From Galerina marginata (taxonomy: Eukaryota; Basidiomycota; Agaricomycetes; Agaricales; Galerinaceae): a stretch of 64,000 bases of DNA. Each line of letters opens with the position of its first letter. The first letter of the stretch is position 1. The stretch is taken from assembly GCA_023014335.1 (NCBI GenBank), contig JAECYW010000004.1, positions 3,162,001 through 3,226,000 of the forward strand, read 5' to 3'. Made by a program: the position numbers and the translations under genes. The notes below the pieces were generated by a model. That model was not told the origin of the DNA and did not search any database. It was given only the letters and a program-made list of their open reading frames with translations. Shown here piece by piece: positions 44,790 to 58,000 of the stretch.

Positions 44790-45120
44790 TCATGCATTTG
44801 AGTGTGAACCCCAACTTGGTTTGTGGGACACTGTAAAGATGGAATTTAATAGTCTTTTCTACATCAGCAGTCGACTTACGTGGATGACGAATAGAACTGC
44901 AAATAACCGTGTACAATGACGTGTTGAAATGTTGTAAGAACTGCAGTACGGTTGGGTTCGCAGTGTGGGTGGGAAGCGCATTGCGGATATATGGGCAGTG
45001 CGGATGACTGGTTTGCATGGTCGTCACCAAGGCTCGGCGGGGTGCGGGCTTTCGAGATTCATTTGCAAGGGGCGATCGTGGCTTGGACTGGCTAAGTGGC
45101 ACGGCTGGCATGCGCTGCAT
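44790..45120 (-). CDS. hypothetical small protein, two exons (93 aa)
   Basis: The ATG at 45120 opens a Pro/Ser/Arg-rich frame. A 49-base GTAAGT...TTTACAG intron after SSIRHP joins it to SHKPSWGSHSNA and a stop at 44790-44792. The lengths then sum to 282 bases, 94 codons. There is no signal peptide or known domain. The clean splice signals are the main support; it may equally be part of a longer transcript. Confidence 0.3.
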
Positions 45121-47088
45121 TAGTTAGGCTAGGTGGGAAGGCAGAAGGGGCTTACAAGTTTAGTTTGCAGGGAGTCAATATGCTGGGCAGGCGCATTATG
45201 TGGCACCAGTGTCGTGCATGGAGAGTTTGCGGCCGTCTGCTAGGCAGAGGTTGGTGTGTGTGGCATCTGTTGTGCAAGGTATGGAGGTGCTGGGGGCTTA
45301 CGGCGTCTGGGCGTGCGTGTTTCGTGGCACGGCTGGCGAAAACTGAGCCGTTAGCTACCAGTTAAGAACAGCAATGAAAGATTTACCATGTGCCGCGTGA
45401 AGACTTGACGATAGTGCCTGCCGGAACGTTGAACATTAATGGTTTGGTTCTGAGTTGGTGTGTCGAAAGAGAAATTGCTGTATACACAGGGTAAGTGAAT
45501 TTTCGATCTGAAGGAAAGTATTACTCACCTTGATGAGTTAACTATGTACTTGTAACAGTCTCAACGCCTTCGCACTGCACCGTCGAGGATATCCACAATC
45601 CTTGAATGTCGATAATGCACCTAAGAATGTGTAATGGATGAGGCTACGGGGGCCCGGCTGGCTTTGTTGCGGGTTTGTAGAAATACTGTAGGAAGACGAT
45701 GAGATGTGTGAAAACTGCATCAGTTGAGTAGGCGGGGCTACGTTAGATGTGCGGGCGTGGGCAGGGGTGGCAGAAACAGTGGCATGCCGTGGTGGAGGCC
45801 ATGGTGGGGGGCTGCTTCATCCGCGTCGATGTCGTTCGAGGTGGCGTATGCAGAGCCTGGCGTGGACGAGGTGTGAGCTGTCGCAAAAATCTGCAGCGGT
45901 AAACGAGGGGGACCTGGACCAGCATTAGCCATGTGTTGATGCCATTGTACATGGTAAAAGAGCTATAACAAGGTGCTCACCATCATGAGCTGCCCATGCA
46001 TGATGGGTTTCCACGTTTACATCACAGGCGTCCTTGTTGTGATGTGGCAGTAACCGTGGAGTATCATGAGGAGTGGACATGTTTGCGGGCGCTATAATGT
46101 GATGAGCTGGGTTAGCTGCACAGCGGGTCGTTTTGCGAAATACCTGGAATGTTCGCCCCGTTCGAAATATTAAAGTCTCCGGGCCATCTCCCTTATTGAA
46201 GGGATGGGCACTCGGAAAGGTGCTGAGTTTGATTCGGCCATGTATAGTCGGCTAGTGGGATAGCGTGCAGTGGACATGGTCAGTAGCAGGGTTTGTGGTT
46301 GTGGTTGAAGGGGTTAAAGGAAAGAGCGCCGACGAGGATGGAAATAGAAGTGTGGAAATAAAAGTATCGTAGGCGGGCCGGCGGGGCGGTTCGTCTAGCG
46401 TGCCAAAAAACCCTGGGTGAGGGCCAAGCGGTAATATAAGAGCCCTATAAGTAAGTAGGACTCGTAAACTCAAGACGAGGTATGCATATGCCTGGAACGT
46501 GGGGACCTTCGGATTCCCCAAGGAAGCAGGTGAGTTGAGAAAAAGGGTATGTTTGCCCCTCGCGTCCCTCCGTACCCACTTTTACTCAATCTTGGCGTCT
46601 GTCGATCGGCACTGTTGCGATTGTCGATCTGTCAAGAATGTATTAGCCATAGATGGGGGTGAAGTGCTGGAAATGGCATTGACTTGAGAGTATTACATTG
46701 AATTGAAAGTGTAACATTAAATTGACGAATGAATGTGATGAGCACGAATGAACCGAAAGTAAGTAGGAGCTGTGGTTGTCGGCTCGTTGAACGTTAACAG
46801 CTGCAAAAAATGTCTATATTGGCACCAAGAGCATCCACTTCAGTCGAGAGTGTGGTTGGGTAACAATGTGGATTTGTTGAAAAGATTGTCAGTGGATCGT
46901 TATATGGATTGCCTATTTTGAGAGAAGTAGTGGTGTTGTTGAGCAGCAGTAACGAGGTGGGGCAGCATTGATTAATTTCACATATGTTGGAGAATGCGCA
47001 GACGGAACTGCGTTGGACATGTCAGTATGGGTGGAGATTCTGGAGAGTTGGGGCTGATCTACGATATCAGTTGTTTCCAGTCTGAGCT
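45121..47088. other. G/T-rich stretch with GC-rich patches, no resolved gene
   Basis: Nearly 2 kb. GC-rich patches at about 45.05-45.35 and 45.73-45.90 kb contrast with the AT-rich surroundings. Open frames on the minus strand at 45738-45932 and 46252-46521 are Pro/Thr-rich and lack support. Confidence 0.35.
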
Positions 47089-48191
47089 TCACCTACAGCA
47101 TGAGTATTGCACGAGCCATCTGTGCCCTGTCACTGTCGTTTGCGATGTGTCTCTTGAGGTGGTACGGGAGATGACGTTAGTACATGCAACTTTCTCTTCT
47201 AGGTCTTGAAGGAAACGATGGATAATGTGTGTGGCATGGACGGGAAATGGTTTACGATCATGCGGCATGATGATAGGAGTGCCGATGTCTTGGCTGATCC
47301 ATTCTGGCACTGTAACAGCACTAATGTGATGGTCAGTCATACGCCGAGTCTCGTCAAGAGCGTCTGATATGGTGGAATGGTCGGCGAGAACAAGGAATCC
47401 AGATCGCTTCGTCACAGCCTTGGTGTTCTCGTACGAGTGGTCATCCTGGCTTGTTATTAGCATGTAAGTCAGAGTATCAAGAACGCGGCATTCATACCTT
47501 ATTCCAGAGAGCAACGAGATATGTGTTGTTGACTTGTTCATGTGCTTCTTGGGCAAGAGTAATTTTGGCTTTGTTTATTTCGTATTTTAGGTGGTCGATG
47601 GTACGAGCGTTCCCCCACTTCCTTGAGTGATGGCTCGGCATAGGGATTACACGGCGGGAGTGATAACTATAGCAGGTATTGGTGGTGCTCTGCCACCGTC
47701 TGATGCCGCAGTGGAACAGATGCGGCCGCTACAGTGATAGTTGGATCAAAGCGTAAGTATACAGCACAGATATTTTATTTTGCTTTACAGCAAGTTATCA
47801 GTTTTGAGAACTCCGAGTGCAGAGGTTGTTCGCCTTTCGAAGCCCGTTCTGCGTCGTCTTGCAGCCTGGCTCCTGGCAATAAAGTGGAACATCTGATTCG
47901 AGACATTGAGGTGAACGTGTTTCGGAATCTTTTCAGGATGTGTGGGCTCGTTGTACCAGTAGAAGTGGCCACGAATTGGATCAATACACTGCAGGTTGTG
48001 TCGGTTTCTCGAGGAAACTAGCCTGAAGAAAATAAACGTACCTATTGGACCGGTCTCCAATAATTATTTACAAACGTTCCTTGGCTCATATCTGCTGTCA
48101 AGGTCCAAGAGGTGGGTTTTGGCGTCGGACTGTGCTCAAGCGTCTTGTCAGGGGCGGGGGAGTTGATACCTTTAACAACGAGAGTGCTCAT
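47089..48191 (-). CDS. multi-exon gene of unknown function, partly resolved
   Basis: Two exons are clear. One ends ...NTYLVALWNK; a 52-base intron GTATGA...GCCAG follows; the next begins DDHSYENTKAVTKRSGFLVL in the same phase and runs to TGA at 47089. The first of these contains WGNARTIDHLKYEINKAKIT, a helical segment. Upstream, coding-like sequence includes RGHFYWYNEPTHPEKIPKHV, and an ATG at 48191 opens STLVVKGINSPAPDKT. I could not connect the upstream exons without an unusual donor or an in-frame TAG, so the gene may be damaged or my borders wrong. No family is recognised. Confidence 0.4.
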
Positions 48192-49095
48192 AGGGGTAGT
48201 GGGACAAGATAGGGAGAAGGAAATTTTTTTTAATTTCTATTAACAGCGAGATTCGAGGCTACTTAATGCTGAACATTGGCTACGCACCTATTGCAAATTA
48301 CGAAGAACAATTTAAACATTAGCAGGAAGTAATAGGGAAACCGTGGAGACATACCTATAAAACGCTAATTATCTGTCTCCTGCGCCATTGAGGTCATTCA
48401 ACGGTATTAGAGGGATGGTGGGACGTGTGGAGACGCATGTATGGCACAGTCATGAAGAGGTATTGATGTACGAGGGGCTCGGAGGTGGGGAGTGTTGAAT
48501 AACCACCGTGGACCGCTTGTTTGTTTGTTTATGATGTCGTTGCTCAGATGTGTCAGCTGATATATTTGTCTCGAAGATTTTCTCAGCCCACAGTTTGAAA
48601 GCTCTGGCGGCTTGGGATAAACACGGTCTGGATGTCATGACATGAGTAGGTAAATTTAAGCAAACACAGAAGTTCGTTCGGTTAACATGGTCGATTTTGA
48701 TGACGTTCAATATATACAAGCAAACAGAAATACGGCGGGCTTCGCGTTTTGGTCGGCCAAGTGTCGGCTGGATCTTCACAGCATCTGATGTCGCTCATTC
48801 TTTGTGGATTGTGTCTTTAAAGTCGCGCTGTCTTACCGCAGGTATGTTGTCTCGACGCTCTCAGTCAGTCACGGTCTGTAGGAGGAATTGTGGCGCCGTG
48901 GAACATAATGAAATCTAGGTAAAATACAGATACGTTAAGGATCTGATTACTTTCTAAATCGTTTTGATCGGCAGCGAGGCGGTGGTGTCTATAAAGTAAT
49001 GTGTGTTTTGGGACCCACCGTACCGCGGAGCTGATTTTATGTCTTATTCGTTTCAGGTCGTCCATCGTCAGAAGTTATGACGATATCGATAATAG
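48192..49095. other. spacer before the LAMMER-like kinase
   Basis: About 0.9 kb. A minus-strand open frame at 48450-48779 has no recognisable domain. The region should hold the promoter of the + strand kinase gene. Confidence 0.35.
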
Positions 49096-50414
49096 ATGTG
49101 GGTTGTCATGATGTCCGGATTATTATGGCTGTCTGATTCTTTTAATCATGCTTTAGACCGTGTCGATAAATTTATCGCTGCAGGCGCTTCAGGCAATGTA
49201 TGGCGAGCGATAGACGTTCTGAACGAAGATAAAGCGGTAAATCGTGTCGCGGTCAAGATAATGCACGCTACTGGAGCGGAAATCCGTGTTAGACAGGCTC
49301 TTGCTGTCGCTGCAATACTGCGATCATCGTCTTCATTGGATACGAGGTACGATGAGTGAAAATGGCGTTAGATTGTGTATACTTACAATTGAGATAGGTT
49401 CTTTTCTGAAGCGATCGGGAGTGCGTTGTATCTTCATCACAAGTGTTTGATTTTTCGTCTGCACGGGATGACAATCAGAGATTTTCTGGGCCGTGCCGAT
49501 ATGCATCCCATTCCACCAAACCACTTCAGAGCCATTGTATGGCAAATGTTCAAAGGCATAGCATGTACGACGAAGTTATCTCCCTATTCTATTCGGAAAA
49601 TGCAATAACTTGGTGCGATATGATCAGTTCTGGAAAGCGTTGGTGTCGTACATACCGACATGAAACCGGAAAATGTTGTGTTTGCGGAGGACACCATTAT
49701 CCAGGTCCGTGATATTAATTCGGAAGGCGCGTTTTATGAACGAGTGGGTCAAACAAGTTTTCCAACCGTATTTCAAGATGATGATGAATTTGTTAGAGCG
49801 TTTTAAGGAACCCGGAGATAAAAATAATTGACCTTGAAGACTCGCAAATGCAACTGCTGGATTTCAGATATATTGCTGGTACCGCACGATATCGCGCACC
49901 AGAAATGTTCACAGGTCTTCTAAAATCACTTAATTGTAGGGTAATGGCTGACGCGAGCGCTAGGGGTTGGATGGGGTTTTGCTGTCGATGTCTTTGCACT
50001 CGGATGCATTACTTTCGAATTGTTTACAGGGCATGCGTTGCTTCCGCATACCGATGATTTTAAGGCAATATCCATGGTTATCGAAAACATAGTGGGTCGC
50101 TTCAAGACCGGAATCGGAGGGGGTCAGTATAGGGGAAGGTCTTTATGGGAGGCAAGCCCGAGTATTTCGTGCCCGGTAAACGAGTCGCCTATCGAGAGCG
50201 TTCTCGAACATTTGAATTGTCTCAAGACGTTATGGGTGAGACTTAGTGGTGTTCGTTATGAGCAGTTGCTGATGTAGTTTAGAGCAATTTGCGTTATCCA
50301 GATGTGACCGAGTTCATTAAACTGTGCACAGAACCCGATCCCAAATTCCGTTCGTCGGCTAGAGAAGCCCTGAGACACCGACTATTCCGCGGCCTGGCAT
50401 CCAAGTCAGAGTGA
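49096..50414 (+). CDS. LAMMER/CLK-like protein kinase with altered DFG motif
   Basis: Multi-exon kinase on the opposite strand to its neighbours. Exons joined in phase give, in order, a glycine loop FIAAGASGNVWRAIDV, the VAVKIM lysine, a hinge and helix DFLGRADMHPIPPNHFRAIV, the catalytic loop VVHTDMKPENVVFAED, the magnesium region IKIIDLEDSQ, the activation-segment end AGTARYRAPEMFTG, then GWGFAVDVFALGCITFELFT and the C-lobe end SNLRYPDVTEFIKLCTEPDP...ALRHRLFRGL. HTDxKPEN and RYRAPE are typical of LAMMER/CLK and SRPK kinases. The DFG motif reads DLE: the metal-binding Asp is kept but Phe and Gly are not. Introns of about 45-63 bases have good GT-AG ends and no stop breaks the joined frame, so the gene appears intact. 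CLK kinases phosphorylate splicing factors; whether this one does is unknown. Confidence 0.7.
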
Positions 50415-50714
50415 ATCTTGTGTCGCCGCTTAGATACTAAATGATGGGTGATGAGCTTTCTGTGTCTATGATGGCTCCCCATTATCTTTGTTTGTTTTAA
50501 TATAAGTATTTCTTTTGTCAGGAGAACCGATACCGTTTAGCCTGCAATATGTATTATATTATCATGCCAGGGGATCGTGATTGCACAATATCAACGTATG
50601 GTATAATTTACAGTATAAAGACCCTGTGAGATCCCAAACACTGTGATGAGATTACTTTGTAGTGCGAAGTCTTTTTCTAGGAGGTTCTGGGGACTGGTTA
50701 GAAGCTGCTTGTTG
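50415..50714. other. convergent 3' spacer
   Basis: Exactly 300 bases between the stops of the kinase (+) and the JmjC gene (-). AT-rich, nothing else seen. Confidence 0.4.
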
Positions 50715-53700
50715 TTAAGTGAGAGCGAGTGTACCTGTGGCTGTTTCATGTCTGGTGTCGTCCTCGTCCTCGTCAGTTTCGGATGTTGACTGGTTCGTAG
50801 GTTGGTATAGAATCCAGTCGAGTGCCATGCCTTCGTTGTACATAGTATCGCGTTCAGTCTCGCCGGAGCATTCAGGACCTACTTCGTTATTACCACGACA
50901 TAGGGGAATGGTAACGGTTGGTAACATACCTGTATCCATCACTTGGCCATTTTCGGTCTCTATTACCTCAATGTCTGCGTTGAATGGGTATACGAGGTTT
51001 GTCCGACGGGTCGCTCTGTTTATGACCATCCATGAAGGTATTTCGGGGTTGTGGATGAAGCAAGCAGCCAATTGGATTTTGAGAGATTTATGGTCGATGG
51101 TTTGTGGCGTTTTGGTACGATGCTTCAACGATAGACTGTGATAGTCGAGTATGGCGGATGAAAGATGTCCTAGGAAAGGTACCAATATGTCGGCGTAGAA
51201 GTCGAGGTCATCCGCATTACGCTGCGTCGGACATTCGGGTTGTTCTCTTTCACCAATCTCGTTTGTTGACTTCTGGGAACAAAATATGTATCGAGCCTTC
51301 AACCAGTAAATTATCTTCCATGCGAGGCTTCTGGAGTGAATGCACTTTTTCCTCTCAAGAGCTGATAGGCCGTTTAGATCCCATTGGGTGTATCGATACA
51401 GTTGAGAACTGGTGTCAGAATTGTCTCCTTCGCGAGGGATGTGGTATTCGTATGTTTCAGTTGACAATGCGTTCGCAAATATGGCGAGAGCACAAGCGGA
51501 TAACAAGTTTAGGACGGAATCAAAGTCGGTCACCTTAGGTATATGAGCTCGGGCCTTGGCAGCTTGTACAGTATGCCCCTCGACCAACGTGTGGTTGATG
51601 AAAACCATTATTCTGTGGTGGAGGTCCCGTCGGAGAATGATGTCGGTATTTGTGATGAATGATGTGAGTATGAAGGCGTGAATGTGGCCAATCAAGGTGT
51701 GTGTGAGAGTTGATGTTGGATAAATATGACCCCCGAGGCATATGGAATGTTCGGCTGTGTAAACAGCATGAGGTGTATTGGGAGGGAATACGCTGGATCG
51801 AGTAAGCATTAAGTTCGTCCGATATGCGGTGTAACATACATTTGGTCGCCGGGCTTCAGAAGAATAGCCTCAATATTCCAATCTTCATCGCAGGGTTTGT
51901 CGACGTGGAATCCTTCGAGAAATAGGTTCAGTGCTGCACTGTCTTTTTTTCGTGGGACGCCAATGAATATCAGCTTTGCTCCTTGTTGAACTGCGATGAA
52001 TGTCCCGGCTCCCACGTTGTCTATGTGCCACGGGTGAAAGGCACCTTCTGTTGCAGCGAGTGCCCAGCGTAGATGGTCTGAAGGAAGATCTTCGTTTTTG
52101 CAATATGAGAGACCTTTGGTGGACATCCATGCCCTGGTTTCGCTTGACAAGGGCGTTGGATATGCACCATTAATCCCCATGGGCAGATCAATGGCGTTGA
52201 GGATTTTTCCATTGGGCTTACGAGATTCTTGCAGCAGTTGGTGCAGAGTTCCGTGAACATTTTGCAACTGATATCCTTCGCCCGTGACTGGTAGCGACTT
52301 GTCTAGGGAAGGTAGGTATATGAGCAACGTAAGGTATAGTGAAACGGTGTGTTACCCTGTATGGAAATTGTTGCGTCGAGGTCTTTTAGTTCTGAGAGGC
52401 CATCCTCATCAAATGCATTTATGTTGATCGGACAATTTTTGACAATCAAAATCTTGTTCCGAAACTGTTTAAGGATTTCTAATGGTGACGGGCCGTTGAA
52501 TTCGCTGTTGTCCATCAAGGCGAAGATTGATTTGCGTGGCTGTGAGATGAAATTTGGCTTCTGTTCGTCGTACGTCGTTTTGATAGCGGCATCCATGAAT
52601 GCGTGTAGAGTCTCGACGTCTTCGATCGTCTGTGAATGAACTGCTTTAGTGATTAATGGAATATTTACTGCTTTAGCGTACATGAAGACGAGGTTTGATT
52701 TCCGTGGCTTCACCTCGCGCCGTGTATGCAATGAATGATTGGTGTACAGGGTGTCGATATCTCTAAAAAACAGTTTATATGCTGTGAGTTAATTGCAGTG
52801 TGACATTGACAGACCGGGCGATTGTTGCGTTGGAGGTTGGATTCGGTTCGCGGCGCCTGTATTGTGGCGATTAAAAAGGAATTGAAATTATTCTAGCGGT
52901 GTTGCACATACTTCGATTTTTTTAATGTCCATTTCGATGTACCTGGCGTGAAGTGATTGGGCGCGAATGGCTTCCATCGGTGGTCGATTATCACGGTACT
53001 TTATTTCAAGACGTTTAGGATATTGATCTGAGTTTATCGGGGGCTTGTTCTTGATATGATGAGTAGTGACTTCTTTCTTTTTTGGTTTTTTTGGAGGCTT
53101 GGGCGTTGGGCGTGGAGGCTTCTTTAGTTGTTTATCGGCCTGTGTGATGTCAAACTTATATGAAACGGTAGAATTTGTATGGACGCACTTTTGGTGTTGT
53201 TTTTGGAAGGAGTAATGTAACTCGTGGATTTGTTTTTGGCTCCTTGGGCTGGTCATTCGCGTTGGGTGGTGTAGGGTTCGTAGGGTCATTATCGTTTTTG
53301 TTTCGGGGAGATCCTTCGTCGCTTGTTGGTGATGGTTGTACTGTAGGTGCGTTTGCGTTTGGAGCATCGGGAGTGGTGTTTGTACTGTTCATGGCATCTT
53401 GTGAAGAATTAGCTAATGTGCGTGATGTGTATTTGGGAATAGGCGTACTTTGTTGATTTTCGTCGTCAACATTGTCTGTTAAGTGTCGATAAGTTTGCGT
53501 GTCGATCACAGGTTTACTAGTATTAGTTTACTTACTGACATGGAGCTTTGCCAACGTCCAGTTGCTTGGTACAACAGATGAAGGTTCGATATCCAATAAG
53601 TTCGACAATTGAATCGTCTTTACCGCTGTTTAGACTTTGCGTGATTGTTCGCCTTAGTTGAAATATGACTCTGAACTTACTTGAATGAAACCAATGCGAG

Positions 53701-55098
53701 TCTTCTGCTGTATTCAATGCTTGCCAGTCGATGTCATCGAGAAACGATTTCAACGCATGAAAGGGACTTAGTTTACCACCAGCAACGGTGATCAACGCTT
53801 TCCACAGTTTTAGTTCAATCTCCTCTAATATCGATGGTCTATCATTCCCAAGGGATTTTGAGAGCTTGTAAAACGTTAGGTTGGATGTAATCTGGAAGAG
53901 TTGCACTGACCATGACCAGATCTTCCTTGCTACATGATGTGCTTATAAGCTGCACTGGCGTTAGAAGTGAAAGCGGTGATACTAAAGATGCCAAGGCCAG
54001 GACTGTCCGCATAGTACGAGTCGGGCCTTTCTTTTGTTCGGGTGCAATGTGAGATTCAGGCTCCATCGTCCGGTAATCTTTATCTATATCCATAGAGTCG
54101 TTTTCCTCGTATACTACACTTCTAAGAGGTTGCGGTAAGCGATTAAATGTAGTGAAAGAGAGGAAACAAAATTTACTCGATCATACTTTCAAAGAACTGG
54201 CTAGGTTTCTCTGGAATCTCTGGTACTGAGTCACTTGCTGCGTCTTTCGGTCCGCCAACTAGAAGTGCGATTGATGCTGCGGCCAAGTAAAAGTTTTGAA
54301 TTATAACGAGCGCCCCGTCAGCCTTTCGCAGATTGATAGATTGTCGTAGCAGTGCCAACATGTTGTTCCCTTGGTGTATTTGCGCGTCGGGTGTCGTCAT
54401 CCTTGAAAATGTGTCCACTATCTGACGACAATCTTGTAGAATGCGGCGCCAGTCACGGAACTTGTCCCAAACCTGAGTGATAAATTATGACGCTGCCTTG
54501 ATCTGCGATAATCTGATGACTCACTCGAAGGGATGCCTTGTTAGGTTTAAGCTTAGCATGTTTCAATACTTCGGTGTCGTCTCGTTCTCCTTTTAATTTA
54601 ACGGCCACATCAAGTACGCGAAGGGAAACGAGGAGCGAACATGCACGGATAATTGTTTGTCTGCTTGGCGGCGCGGTGCTCTTACTTGGATTTGTCTCCA
54701 GCATATTCTTTAGTTCAACGACTTCTTGGTCGTAATCCTTGTCTAGTCGAAGGAAAACGCGGTCGAGTCGCCTAGCAAGTGGCTATCGAAATAGATAACA
54801 AGTCAAGAATGGTGTTGAAATGAAGGTAGTACACGTACCGCTAAGAAATCATCGGACGCGAAGTAAGTTTCTAGCTTGTGCACATTGACGGCGAGGTCTG
54901 TTTGCCATGGGAAGCTCGCTAACAATGTCGAGTTTCTTCGTAGGCTAGACGTATTGGTTGATTGGTCAGAGACTTCAGTAAATGAGTTTGTGAGTACCTG
55001 GAGGCAATGGCTATGACGAGAGTGAGTAGATTAATTTTAAGGAGTCATTGTTAGGGAGTACCAGCTGAATCACGATCGACATCCATATCGTATGTCAT
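50715..55098 (-). CDS. JmjC-domain protein (putative Fe(II)/2-oxoglutarate oxygenase)
   Basis: Long multi-exon gene from the ATG at 55098 (MTYDMDVDRDSAG). The N-terminal half is helical and unrecognised (LAVNVHKLETYFASDDFL, RACSLLVSLRVLDVAVKLKG). A Pro/Asn/Lys-rich linker follows (PRPTPKPPKKPKKKE). The JmjC region has ALMDNSEFNGPSPLEILKQF and then EGAFHPWHIDNVGAGTFIAV with the HxD iron ligands. It continues QQGAKLIFIGVP and, after a 48-base intron, KPGDQIVFPPNTPHAVYTAE, where the final His is the third iron ligand, then HSICLGGHIYPTSTLTHT. Three places that first looked like frame breaks (about 53.9, 53.65 and 51.8 kb) all resolve with ordinary 40-90 base introns. The gene seems intact. JmjC proteins usually demethylate or hydroxylate proteins; the substrate is unknown. 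Confidence 0.7.
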
Positions 55099-58000
55099 GT
55101 TAGGAGTGTTTGACTTGGATGGTGATAATTAGGTCTTGATACGATCATGGAAAAAAAAAGCAACTTCCTTAATCAGCGGAGGTAAATATATAATACACGT
55201 GATCGTAATTTCAGATCGACGGCCCGTGATTTGCTGCTCTGTGTGGAATGATGAATTATTACTGAATTGAAATATTAACAATGACTACAGGACTAACTGC
55301 AATGTACTACGGTTTGATAATTGTTATCTGGTTGGGGTCTGTGCTCGAAATTACTAGGAGGAACGTGACTGAACGGTGGGTGCTCAAGCCGGGAGAGGCG
55401 GTCGCAGGAAGCAACAGCACGGCGGACAATGGAGTGGTGTAAATGAAATAGTGTGATGTGGTGATATTATCGCGATCGTCGACAAGTGGGTACGTCTCAT
55501 GGAAGAGTTGGACGTCGGTGGAGATGTTGTTTGCCATCTGCGACACTATCATCAATTTCATCAGAAATGAACAGTGTCTACGAGAGTGCTATTCGAGGGC
55601 GCTGCGTTGGGCTCGAAGATAACATCATGGGTAAGGCTCATGATGAGTGAGCAATGTTGATGGATAACACAGTTGATACATATTGGGGGAAGGGGGATCG
55701 CGAGTGCGCGGTGAGGTGGCGGGCTGGCGGTGACGGGTGTGGAGGTAGTGGTCTTAGGCGTTGTGATGAAATTGGTTTGGTTAGGCAAGCTGGGGCTGTG
55801 GCGCGGGGCTCGTGGGCTTCGCCAATGGCTGGCCCCGTGGGTGACATGAGACGGGGCGGTGTATCCGGTTTGCTAGTCGTTGATGACAGCGGCGGTCGAC
55901 AGTGAAGTGGACAAGGGAGGTCGGGGCAAGCGGGTGGTTGTGCTGGTGTGGAAGCCCGGTGGGACCTTGCACAGGGGATGCGGGTTTGCATGTCCACGCG
56001 AAGGTTCGCGACTTGGTCGATGGGGCGGTCGTGGATGTGGGGCGGCTTGTGGGAGGCGGAAGTTGTCTCGTGGATTGAGATCGTCGCCGTCTCGGGCTGG
56101 ATGCTGCTGAAAATGGGCTAGAGGCGGATTTGTGCCTAACGTGTACGATAGTGCCGTTGTCGAAAGACTGCGGTGTCAAACGACGACGACGTGGGTGTCG
56201 AGCTTGAGGGAAGATGAGGGATAAGGCAGTGCGGGTGTGTGCATGTGTATGACAATAATGTTGTCGGGAAGCCGTAGCTACATTGGGTGGAGGTAGTCAC
56301 CTGTACGACAGTGTTGTCGTCATAAGGTCGCAGTATGGGAAGGGCTAACGGGCACGACGATACCCTCGTCGAATACAGAAGATGATGGCGTAGGCGTTTC
56401 TGAGGGGAAGGCATGTCTCTGTCTATGGTTTGGATGAGCAGGGAAGCTGATGGAAGGAAAGAGAATGCGAATCGAGTCGTATGGCTCGATTCACCTCGTA
56501 CCTGCCTGGCCCGCTCCACAAGTGCATCCCTTTGTGCTCTTTTACCCACGTCTCCACCCTGGGTATCCCTGCCGGCCCACATTTTAAGGCGAGGAGCGGC
56601 GGATAATCGTCAACCTTTATTCTGCCGTCACAAAGTGTGGGGTTTGAAAAAAACTTCAAACAAGCCTGTTCGTGACACAGTTTGATTAGATAGGGAAATA
56701 GATAGGGAAAATAGAGAAGGAAAGCGTATGGAAAATCAGACTGACCAAACAAATTATGAGCTTCCGATAGAGAGACGGTGAGAGACGAGAGAGGGAAGAC
56801 AGCACAGAGACGGTGTGGGTATGGTTGAATGAACACCGACAACCACGGGTAAACTACGAAAAATAATCGGCGTCTGCCGGAAAGTTGAGCGTTACATTAC
56901 ACCTGCCAAATTTTTGGTGGGTTCAGAACAGGCACCTAGAACCAACCGCTAGTTTCGCTCAGGGGATGCATCCTAGACTCAGAGGAGAGATGATATCATA
57001 TCATATCAAGATGTAGACAAGGGTAAACTCATATAAGAAGTCCTCCAAGCGAAATGGCTGTTGGCAGTCTTTGGATTCGGTGATTTCCGAATAAACCCTG
57101 AAACTATCATGCCGATGCATTCCTGAAGGACGTTGAGCAGTCCTGAAGGCGGAATGGCCTTTAAATACTCGTTGAATATCTGGATAACTCAGAGGAGCGC
57201 AGGTCTTACTCCAACTAGTTTTTTCAAGAACCTATATGTGCAGCCGCCGTCGTCGGTAGGCTAACGAGCTAGACTTTCGCTCTCCCTGCGCATAACAGAA
57301 AGAAAAAAACTACTAGTCATAGAGAAATAAAAATGCATTAGTTTTGTAATAATGTAATAGTTTTAAACCAGTGATTATGGACGCGGGATAACCCAAAACT
57401 TGGAGAATGGTATGAACATTGGGGGAAGGAGGTGGGAACTACGTGACTTGATGCGAAAGTTTGCAAGCCGCTCTTGAGCGAGCAGGAGCCTTAATTAAAT
57501 TTGTTGTTGTTTACGTTTTTATATGAAAAGATACCCGTTCCCGTCTCCTGGATGAAGCTCCTCCGAGCGAAACGACCGGCGCGTTAAGGAGCCTGGGTTT
57601 AGATCGATAAAATAACGAGTTCTACAGTTAGTAATCGTTATTTTTCATGTATAGGTTATGCTTTTGATACTGTGTTTACTAGTTTGTGTATAGATGGTGA
57701 GCAGCCCGCCTCTTAGTATAGGTGTGTCGCGGTACAGTAGCTGCGCTTAGTTGGCTACACCGACGTTGATGTACGTATGCGACTGTAACTGCAATTCAAT
57801 TCCGTTTCCATTAGAAGAGCGGTGTCCGGAGTTCACCCCCATACCTTGGAGTTAAGACTGAAAGCGCTCGAGAGCAACGGTGTTTCATGGGACGGTGGGA
57901 TAAGTAAGGAGATCATGTGGCGGTGCTATTCTGGCGTAAATAATAATGATGTCATCACCATCTTGTTAGTCGTCCGCTTCGGAAGGTCAATGATTTTGTT

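Noticed and set aside
46140..46260. tRNA-like words (GTTCGAAAT, GTTTGATTC)
   Set aside because: No cloverleaf could be folded around them and no A box is correctly placed.
51800..53930. Frameshifts or 19-base introns in the JmjC gene
   Set aside because: Ordinary 40-90 base GT-AG introns restore the frame at each place and give better conserved protein, for example KPGDQIVFPPNTPHAVYTAE.
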